Origin: Caryophanales bacterium UBA5732
GTDB taxonomy: Bacteria > Bacillota_I > Bacilli_A > Izemoplasmatales > Hujiaoplasmataceae
NCBI GenBank assembly: GCA_002419445.1
Contig: DIGC01000016.1
Span: 1 to 5,325 of the forward strand
Direction of reading: 5' to 3'
Length of the DNA stretch: 5,325 bases
Under the pieces are notes generated by a model. That model ran no database searches. It was not told where the DNA came from and saw nothing but the letters and a program-made list of their open reading frames with translations. A program made the translations under genes and the position numbers. This document shows, piece by piece, positions 1 to 5,325 of this stretch (the first letter of the stretch is position 1; each line of letters starts with the position of its first letter).

Positions 1-1244
1 CTGCTTACTTAGATATAGCAAAGATGATTGCTGATATTAAACCTGAAACAATAGTTATAACTACACCACATGCTCATAGTTACTATGATTATTTTTGTAT
101 GTCAAAAGGTGAAAGTGCTTTTGTTGATTTTAGTAAGTACGGAGCTTCAGGCGTTAAGTTTGAAGTCCAATATGACAATGATTTTATTAATTCAATGAAT
201 ATCCTGACACAAAAAACCGATTTTCCCCTAACTACTGAAGGTAAACATGAAAGTATACTAGACCACGCATCAGCAATTCCTTTGTATTTTATTAATAAAG
301 TATATAAAGATTACAAGATTGTTAGATTTTCTTTATCAGGATTACCTCTGGAAACACATTATGAATTTGGAAAGCTAATTGAAGAAGCAATTAGCAAGAG
401 TTCTAAATCTGTGGTTATGATTGCTAGTGGGGATTTATCTCACAAATTGAAAAAGAGCGGACCTTATGGATTTTCACAAGAAGGATTAGATTTTGATAAA
501 AGGTTTATTGAAATCGTAAAATCAGGTAATTTAGAAGACTTGTTGAATTTTGATGATAATTTTTTAGAAAAAGCCGCTGAATGCGGTTTACGTTCTTTTG
601 TTATTATGGCAGGAATTTTGTCTGCATATAATTATGAAAAAAAACTATTATCTTATGAAGGACCTTTTGGAGTGGGGTATGCAACAGCTTCATTTGTAAT
701 AGAAAACAAAAAAGTACCAAAACAAAAATTATCTAGCGATTCTTATGTGAATTTAGCTAAGTTAACCATCGAGAATTATATAAAATATAAAAAAGTAATA
801 AAAATACCTGACGATATACCTAAGGAAATGCTTGACAATCAAGCAGGGGTATTTGTATCACTAAAAAAATACGGTCAATTAAGAGGGTGCATCGGAACAA
901 TAGAACCTACTTTGAAATCTATAGCTGATGAAATAATTAGAAACGCAATCAGCGCTGCGACTAAGGATCCAAGGTTTAACCCAGTCGAAGAAAATGAATT
1001 AAATTCCTTAATAATCAGCGTCGATGTTTTAATGGAACCGACTTCAGTAGAGTCTTTAAGTGAGTTGGATGTAAAAAAATACGGTGTAATTGTCAGTAAA
1101 GGTAATAGACGAGGTTTGTTGTTACCTAATATAGACGGCATTGATGATCCGAAAACTCAGATTCAAATTGCGTTAAAAAAAGCTGGTATCCTTGAATCAG
1201 ATAATTACAATCTAGAAAAATTTGAAGTTACAAGACATTACTGA
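1..1244 (+). CDS. AmmeMemoRadiSam system protein: LigB/MEMO-like domain fused to AMMECR1 domain (5' partial)
   Basis: The reading frame is open to the left edge. Seven codons (AYLDIAK) precede the first ATG at 24, they fit the family (AY-x-EIAK before a 'KPDTIV' strand), and that ATG has no ribosome binding site. The true start is therefore outside, with roughly 30-50 residues missing by comparison with the usual family length. Counting from the ATG at 24, residues 1-225 form a class III extradiol dioxygenase-like (LigB, MEMO-related) domain: TPHAH (H16), LDHASAIP (H81), SGDLSH (D137, H140), AECGLRSF (C188), and the closing strand GPFGVGYATASF. Residues about 240-406 form an AMMECR1 domain with the hallmark LRGCIGT (286-292), DPRFNPV, GNRRGLLLP and the C-terminal FEVTRHY. 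It ends at TGA. AMMECR1, a MEMO/LigB-type protein and a radical SAM enzyme co-occur in many bacteria and archaea as the AmmeMemoRadiSam set, whose reaction is unknown. The protein has no visible membrane segment and is probably cytoplasmic. A radical SAM partner, if present, is not in this window. The family call is secure; the biochemical role is unknown. Confidence 0.93.
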   Translation, partial: AYLDIAKMIADIKPETIVITTPHAHSYYDYFCMSKGESAFVDFSKYGASGVKFEVQYDNDFINSMNILTQKTDFPLTTEGKHESILDHASAIPLYFINKVYKDYKIVRFSLSGLPLETHYEFGKLIEEAISKSSKSVVMIASGDLSHKLKKSGPYGFSQEGLDFDKRFIEIVKSGNLEDLLNFDDNFLEKAAECGLRSFVIMAGILSAYNYEKKLLSYEGPFGVGYATASFVIENKKVPKQKLSSDSYVNLAKLTIENYIKYKKVIKIPDDIPKEMLDNQAGVFVSLKKYGQLRGCIGTIEPTLKSIADEIIRNAISAATKDPRFNPVEENELNSLIISVDVLMEPTSVESLSELDVKKYGVIVSKGNRRGLLLPNIDGIDDPKTQIQIALKKAGILESDNYNLEKFEVTRHY

Positions 1245-1295
1245 AACAAAATTTGTCTATTAAAAAGAGATTCTCTATTGTGTAAATTCGCACAA

Positions 1296-1328
1296 AAAAA
1301 AGAGTTTAAATTAATTAAACTCTTTTTT
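1296..1328. terminator. Bidirectional Rho-independent terminator between convergent genes
   Basis: A perfect 14-bp inverted repeat (1296-1309 paired with 1315-1328) encloses a 5-base ATTAA loop. The core is AGAGTTTAA/TTAAACTCT, flanked by an A run on the left and a T run on the right. Read on the + strand it ends in TTTTTT and serves the LigB-AMMECR1 gene 51 bases upstream. Read on the - strand the A run becomes a run of U, serving oppA, whose stop codon lies 18 bases away. The stem is AT-rich, with only two G-C pairs, so efficiency may be moderate. Its position between two converging stop codons supports the call. Confidence 0.85.
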
Positions 1329-1346
1329 GTTTGTAATTTTTTTTAA

Positions 1347-3071
1347 CTAATCAGCAAATTTCGCAGTTGAGAAGTCAATTGATCCTAGAACTGATCTTGA
1401 CCAGCCAGTAATTCCAGCTTTTACCATCAAAACATCACTATAGTGATAAATTGGGATAATTGGTAAGTCAGCCATGAAGATTTCATGAGCTTCATAAAGT
1501 GCTGTGAAGTGAGCTTCTGCAGTAGTTGCTTCGCGAGCAACTGCTAAAGCGTCTTCAAAATCTTGGTTGAAGTAATCTGGGTCATTGTATGCGTTACCTT
1601 GTGTAAAGATACCAATCATACCAGATGGATCCATAAAGTCAGTTAACCAGCCACCACGAGAGATGTCATAGTTACCGTCAGTTCTTGTATCTTGGAAAGT
1701 TGCCCATTCTTCGTTACCTAACTGAATTGTGAATCCTAAGTTTTCAGCCCACATTTCTTGAATTAATTCACCAACTTGTTGATGAGCTTCACTAGTGTTA
1801 TATAAATATTCTTTTGTTTCTAATTCAGCTCTTAATGCTTCTACAGCAGCTTCGGTAGAAACAAGAGCTTGTGTTGGATACAATTCTTCAGCAGCAGATT
1901 CAAAATAAGTAACAGCTAATGCATATGCACTATCGTCAGCTACGATTTCTGAATCATCTTTAGCGTTTTCATAGAAATCTTCACCATTGTGATCCGCGAA
2001 GCCCTTAGGAATAAATCCAGCGGCTGGAATAGCACCTGTACCAACTGCATCAACTAATGCTTGTCTGTTGATGGAAAGATTTAAAGCTTTACGTAAGTTT
2101 AGGTTATAGAATATTGTGTTGTCACGATCACCTACATCTCTTGTTCCGCCAATTTCTGGGTCACCAGATAGGTTAAAGTTAGCGTAATAAGTTCCTAGTA
2201 ATGGGAATTTGTAGAATTCTTGAGATGCGATTGATAATCCAGGAATCATTGCTGATGGAACATCATTTAAGACATCCATTTCATCTGCTTCATATCTTGC
2301 ATAAGCAGTAGTAGCTAAATCGATAAAGTAGCCTTTAATTGTTTCAATGCCAACTTCATCAGCGTTCCAATAATGTTCGTTCTTTTCAAGAACTAAATGA
2401 TCTCCCACTGTGTAACTTGTTAAGTGGAAAGGTCCATTAGATAGAGCTGTTGTTGGATCTTTAGCCCAAGCGCCGTCGCCTTCAATTGTTGCGCCAGCAG
2501 GAACAGGCATGAAATGATAGAATGCCATTAAAGATACAAACCAGTTTGTAGGAGCTGTTAACTTAACTTCAAATTTAGCTCCATCTTCTAATGATTTAAT
2601 TCCAACTAGAGCTGCAAGAGCGTCTAATTCAGAATCAACTTCAGTTGTAGCGAATGCAAATTCATTTGCACCGACAACGTTTGTGTATTCCCAAATCCAG
2701 GAATACTCACTAGCATTTCTTGGGTCCATACCTCTTAACCATGAACGAACAAAGTCGTCAGCAGTTAAATCTGAGCCATCAGACCATTTTGCGTCTGATC
2801 TAATGTTAAAGGTATAGGTTAAACCGTCAGTAGAAACAGTCCATGATTCAGCCATGCCTGGTAAAACCTCACCATTTTTTTCTCTGACTAAACCTTCAAA
2901 AGTGTTGTTGATGACATCCCCGCCATCACTAGCACCATTTAAGCCTGGATCCAATGTCGCTGGGTCTGCACCGATGTTCCAGTTCATAACTCTTTCATCA
3001 GTACCGCCAGTACAGCCAAGTACTGCAAATACGGCTGCAATGGCTACAAAAGCCAATAATAATTTTTTCAT
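1347..3071 (-). CDS. oppA: Peptide ABC transporter substrate-binding lipoprotein, OppA family
   Basis: This is the extracellular receptor of a peptide importer (SBP_bac_5 family), anchored to the outer face of the membrane by a lipid. From the ATG at 3071 it has 574 residues. A lysine pair (MKK), a hydrophobic stretch and a VLGC lipobox give lipidation at C20. Family hallmarks in order are DPATLDP (36-42), TFEGLV (57-62), AKWSDG (94-99) followed by LTADDFVRSW (102-111), SNGPFHLTSY (211-220), the NLRKALNLSI helix (325-334), LYNTSEAH (423-430) and LPIIPIYHY (536-544). The opening DPATLDP and closing LPIIPIY motifs frame a complete protein slightly longer than the usual 540-550. An in-frame TTG at 3080 would add MYF and sits only 4 bases from AGGAGG; ATG at 3071 is preferred because it begins the classic MKK signal peptide. 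It is the last gene of the operon, after oppF. Residues about 398-420 look like an extra helix. Substrate (di- versus oligopeptide) cannot be told from sequence alone. Confidence 0.95.
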   Translation of the reverse strand: MKKLLLAFVAIAAVFAVLGCTGGTDERVMNWNIGADPATLDPGLNGASDGGDVINNTFEGLVREKNGEVLPGMAESWTVSTDGLTYTFNIRSDAKWSDGSDLTADDFVRSWLRGMDPRNASEYSWIWEYTNVVGANEFAFATTEVDSELDALAALVGIKSLEDGAKFEVKLTAPTNWFVSLMAFYHFMPVPAGATIEGDGAWAKDPTTALSNGPFHLTSYTVGDHLVLEKNEHYWNADEVGIETIKGYFIDLATTAYARYEADEMDVLNDVPSAMIPGLSIASQEFYKFPLLGTYYANFNLSGDPEIGGTRDVGDRDNTIFYNLNLRKALNLSINRQALVDAVGTGAIPAAGFIPKGFADHNGEDFYENAKDDSEIVADDSAYALAVTYFESAAEELYPTQALVSTEAAVEALRAELETKEYLYNTSEAHQQVGELIQEMWAENLGFTIQLGNEEWATFQDTRTDGNYDISRGGWLTDFMDPSGMIGIFTQGNAYNDPDYFNQDFEDALAVAREATTAEAHFTALYEAHEIFMADLPIIPIYHYSDVLMVKAGITGWSRSVLGSIDFSTAKFAD

Positions 3072-3084
3072 AAAATACAAATCT

Positions 3085-3090
3085 CCTCCT
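3085..3090 (-). promoter_or_regulatory. Ribosome binding site of oppA
   Basis: The - strand reads AAAGGAGGAGAT ahead of the gene. The AGGAGG core is 4 bases from a TTG (3080) and 13 bases from the ATG (3071), while the overlapping second GGAG (3083-3086) lies 11 bases from the ATG. The spacing is slightly long for the ATG and short for the TTG, so the site alone does not settle the start. The MKK signal peptide favours the ATG. Confidence 0.75.
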
Positions 3091-3131
3091 TTAAATTTTT
3101 ATTTCAAATAATCACAATTTTACAATTATGG

Positions 3132-4289
3132 TTACTTCAAATCATTGATTTCTTTTACAAAGTGACAAGCTACAAAATGGTCTGGCTTAATTTCTTCGAT
3201 TATCGGATCAACTTGTGTGCATTTTTCTTGAGCGTATTTACACCTTCCGGCAAATCTACAGCCAGGTTTTGGATTGATTGGTGAAGTGACTTCACCTTTG
3301 AGAATAATACGTTTGGAATTCTTGTTTGCTTCAGGATCTGGCAACGGGATTGAAGACAACAAACTTTGTGTGTATGGGTGCAATGCATCTTTGTATAAGT
3401 CATCGCTTGACGCAACTTCCATCATTTTACCTAAATACATGACACCTATTCTGTCTGAAATATGTTTAACCATTGACAAGTCATGAGCTATAAATAAATA
3501 GGTCAAACCAAATTGATCCTGTAAATCTTCAAGCATATTAACAACCTGAGCTTGGATTGAAACGTCTAGAGCACTAATAGGTTCATCACAGATGATTAGT
3601 TTTGGATCCATAGCTAAAGATCTAGCGATTCCAATTCTTTGACGTTGTCCACCGCTGAACTCATGCGGATAACGTGAAGCGTGTTCCCTCTTTAAACCAA
3701 CAGTTTCTAATAGATAGAAGACTCTTTCTTCAATCGCATCACCAGCAAGTAATTTATGAGTCTTGATACCCTCTGCAATAATTTCGGAAACGGTCATTCT
3801 TGGGTTCAATGAAGTAAATGGATCTTGGAAAATCATTTGAATATCTCGAGGATGTCTTTCAGAGTTTTTATGTGCCTCTTTTGCCTCTTTGCTTTGAAGT
3901 TTTGCTTCAGTGATTTTTTCTCTATATTCACTTCTTAAGGCTTGTGTTTTGGCCGTATCGTTTTTATCAACATCTTTAAGTTTTAATTTTAATTCATCTC
4001 TTAACTCTTGAATTATCAGTTTGTATTCTTCATAACCTTTGGAGATTAGTTTGCCATCAAAATAGACTTCGCCACCGGTATTATCGTATAAACCGATAAT
4101 TGTTCGACCACAGGTTGTTTTGCCGCAACCGCTCTCACCTACCAAACCAAAGGTCTCGCCCTGATAAATAAAGAAACTTACATCATCTACGGCTTTAAGA
4201 GTTTTGGTTATTTTGCCGAAAATCGAGTGTTTAATATAAAAGTGTTTTTTTAAGTTTTTAACCTCTAGGAGAACATGATCCTTATCCAT
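3132..4289 (-). CDS. oppF: Peptide ABC transporter ATP-binding protein, OppF family
   Basis: One of the two ATPases that power the peptide importer; it works on the cytoplasmic side, paired with OppD beneath the OppB/OppC permeases. It is complete, at 385 residues. All nucleotide-binding elements are visible: Walker A GESGCGKTT (51-59), Q-loop FQDP (Q155), ABC signature FSGGQRQR (211-218), Walker B LIICDEP (231-237, catalytic E236), D-loop SALD (239-242) and switch histidine H269. The C-terminal oligo_HPY region begins at HPYTQSLL (304-311) and carries four cysteines at 344, 350, 357 and 375, compatible with an iron-sulfur site as known in some OppD/DppD proteins. The FQDPFTSLNPRM sequence and KHFYIK near the N terminus are typical of OppF rather than OppD. 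A charged, helix-forming stretch (about residues 84-147) between Walker A and the Q-loop is some 45 residues longer than usual. The start ATG overlaps the oppD stop by one base (TAATG), indicating translational coupling. Confidence 0.95.
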   Translation of the reverse strand: MDKDHVLLEVKNLKKHFYIKHSIFGKITKTLKAVDDVSFFIYQGETFGLVGESGCGKTTCGRTIIGLYDNTGGEVYFDGKLISKGYEEYKLIIQELRDELKLKLKDVDKNDTAKTQALRSEYREKITEAKLQSKEAKEAHKNSERHPRDIQMIFQDPFTSLNPRMTVSEIIAEGIKTHKLLAGDAIEERVFYLLETVGLKREHASRYPHEFSGGQRQRIGIARSLAMDPKLIICDEPISALDVSIQAQVVNMLEDLQDQFGLTYLFIAHDLSMVKHISDRIGVMYLGKMMEVASSDDLYKDALHPYTQSLLSSIPLPDPEANKNSKRIILKGEVTSPINPKPGCRFAGRCKYAQEKCTQVDPIIEEIKPDHFVACHFVKEINDLK

Positions 4290-5325
4290 TATTTAGCACC
4301 TCCTGACTTTTTAAAACCCTCTATGTCGGGAGCATTCTCATCTTGTAACCAACAAGAAGATAATTGTGTTTCGCTAATCTTATATAGTGGAGCAGCTTGT
4401 TCAATACAAATCTCCATTGCATATTTACAGCGAGGACTAAAAGGACAACCTTTAGGAGGGTTCATTAAATCTGGTGGTGAACCGGCTATAGGAACCAATC
4501 GCTTTTGTTGGCCGACTAAATCTTTCGGAACTGATTGGTGCAAGCCTTTTGTATACGGATGTTGAGGATTATAGAAAATATCATTTACAGTACCTTTTTC
4601 CATAATCATACCACCATACATTACTATAACTTCTTGACATAATTCAGCAATAACGCCTAAATCATGTGTGATAAAGATGATTGTTGTTTCGAGTTCATTC
4701 TTTACCTTTTTTAATAGATCAAGAATTTGAGCTTGAATTGTTACATCAAGCGCAGTAGTTGGTTCATCGGCAATTATCAATTTTGGTTCACAGGCTAATG
4801 CCATAGCAACCAATGCTCTTTGTCTCATACCGCCAGAGAATTGATGAGGATATTCATTGATTCTTGTTTCAGGTTCAGGGATTCCGACAATCTTTAAATA
4901 ATGAATTGCGCGTTCTAAAGCTTCTTCTTTATTATACTTTCTTGTAATGCCATTTTCTATGTCTTTTAGCGCATTTTCACGTTGTTTTACATTTTCAATT
5001 AGTTTTGCTTCTTCAAGAGCTTTTTCTTTTGAAATATGCATATGACGAAGAATCACTTCCATCATCTGATTTTTTATTGTAAATACAGGATTTAATGAAG
5101 TCATAGGATCCTGGAATATCATAGCTATCTCTTTACCACGATAATCTTGGATTTCTTTTTCTGATAGTTTTACTAAATCAACGCCATCAAATATAATTTC
5201 TCCATCAACTATTTTACCAGGATCATCCACTAAACGCATTATTGATAAACTAGAGACGCTTTTTCCGCTTCCAGATTCTCCTACTATACCTAAAATCCCG
5301 CCTTTTTTTAATTCGTAACTAATTC
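4289..5325 (-). CDS. oppD: Peptide ABC transporter ATP-binding protein, OppD family (5' partial)
   Basis: The second ATPase of the importer, partner of OppF. The frame stays open to the right edge, so the start is outside; 344 codons are visible and about 30 residues are probably missing. The ATG at 5239 is internal, because the 28 codons before it encode Walker A GESGSGKS (nt 5258-5281). Numbered from that ATG, there follow the Q-loop FQDPMTSLNP (42-51), the signature FSGGMRQR (134-141), Walker B LIIADEP (154-160, catalytic E159) and the switch histidine H192. The C-terminal region begins at HPYTKGL (227-233) and ends with cysteines 265, 271, 278 and 296, spaced exactly as in OppF. FQDPMTSLNPV and the SGGMRQR form of the signature are typical of OppD. 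An extra charged segment (about 76-108) precedes the helix leading to KIVGIPEP. The final codons (SGGAK) double as the oppF ribosome binding site. The permease genes oppB and oppC are expected upstream of this gene. Confidence 0.95.
   Translation of the reverse strand, partial: ISYELKKGGILGIVGESGSGKSVSSLSIMRLVDDPGKIVDGEIIFDGVDLVKLSEKEIQDYRGKEIAMIFQDPMTSLNPVFTIKNQMMEVILRHMHISKEKALEEAKLIENVKQRENALKDIENGITRKYNKEEALERAIHYLKIVGIPEPETRINEYPHQFSGGMRQRALVAMALACEPKLIIADEPTTALDVTIQAQILDLLKKVKNELETTIIFITHDLGVIAELCQEVIVMYGGMIMEKGTVNDIFYNPQHPYTKGLHQSVPKDLVGQQKRLVPIAGSPPDLMNPPKGCPFSPRCKYAMEICIEQAAPLYKISETQLSSCWLQDENAPDIEGFKKSGGAK
4299..4304 (-). promoter_or_regulatory. Ribosome binding site of oppF, inside the end of oppD
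   Basis: AGGAGG on the - strand lies within the last codons of oppD (its Ser-Gly-Gly) and 9 bases ahead of the oppF ATG at 4289, an ideal spacing. Together with the TAATG stop-start overlap, it confirms the oppF start and suggests that ribosomes finishing oppD can restart on oppF, keeping the two ATPases in balance. Confidence 0.88.

Noticed and set aside
24..26. ATG at 24 as the start of the LigB-AMMECR1 gene
   Set aside because: The frame is open upstream to the window edge, the upstream codons fit the family, there is no ribosome binding site, and the N-terminal part of the LigB domain would be missing.
875..1141. Open frame of 88 codons on the - strand inside the AMMECR1 domain
   Set aside because: It lies wholly antisense to a well-conserved domain and shows no recognisable protein features; it is a shadow frame. 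The same holds for the antisense frames at 2854-3111, 3274-3486 and 4275-4565 and the out-of-phase frame at 3200-3415.
1262..1295. Two small hairpins between the LigB-AMMECR1 stop and the main terminator (AGAG/CTCT and TTGTGT/GCACAA)
   Set aside because: Stems of 4-6 bp are expected by chance in such sequence; only the 14-bp stem at 1296-1328 is convincing.
1434..1447. Perfect 14-base palindrome ATCACTATAGTGAT inside oppA
   Set aside because: It encodes part of the conserved IYHYSDV region near the OppA C terminus, and no second copy was noticed; best read as chance from codon use rather than an operator.
3081..3125. Possible separate promoter for oppA in the oppF-oppA gap
   Set aside because: TTGTAA followed 18 bases later by TAAAAA is a poor match, and the transcript would begin at or next to the ribosome binding site.
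5237..5239. ATG at 5239 as the start of oppD
   Set aside because: The 28 codons before it encode the essential Walker A motif GESGSGKS, so this Met is internal.
1..5325. Mycoplasma-type genetic code (TGA read as Trp)
   Set aside because: TGA at 1242 ends the AMMECR1 domain exactly at its usual C terminus, and the conserved tryptophans checked in OppA are TGG.

Overview
The window is ordinary bacterial chromosome. It is AT-rich, uses the standard code (TGA ends a gene exactly where its protein family ends, and the tryptophans checked are TGG), and has strong AGGAGG ribosome binding sites. The lipoprotein signal peptide and the protein styles suggest a low-GC Bacillota or an Acholeplasma/Izemoplasma-like relative that keeps the standard code. 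That placement is inference from style, not from a marker gene.

Left part (1-1244, + strand): the 3' portion of a gene for a two-domain protein. An N-terminal class III extradiol-dioxygenase-like (LigB/MEMO-type) domain is fused to a C-terminal AMMECR1 domain, the architecture of the uncharacterised 'AmmeMemoRadiSam' system. Its true start lies off the left edge. It converges on the right-hand genes, and a 14-bp hairpin flanked by A and T runs (1296-1328) can terminate transcription from both sides.

Right part (1347-5325, - strand): the end of a peptide ABC importer operon, transcribed right to left as oppD (5' end cut by the right window edge), oppF and oppA. oppD and oppF overlap by one base (TAATG) and are probably translationally coupled. 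oppA follows after a short AT-rich leader. OppD and OppF are the two ATPases of the importer, and OppA is the lipid-anchored receptor that captures peptides outside the membrane. The membrane permeases OppB and OppC are not in the window and should lie upstream of oppD, beyond the right edge.

I found no mobile element, CRISPR array, RNA gene or clear new system. The points worth a second look are: charged helical insertions in all three Opp proteins relative to the usual family pattern; an identical four-cysteine motif (C-x5-C-x6-C-x17-C) in both ATPases that fits an iron-sulfur site; and the LigB-AMMECR1 fusion, which keeps a full set of candidate metal-binding residues in the part that can be seen.
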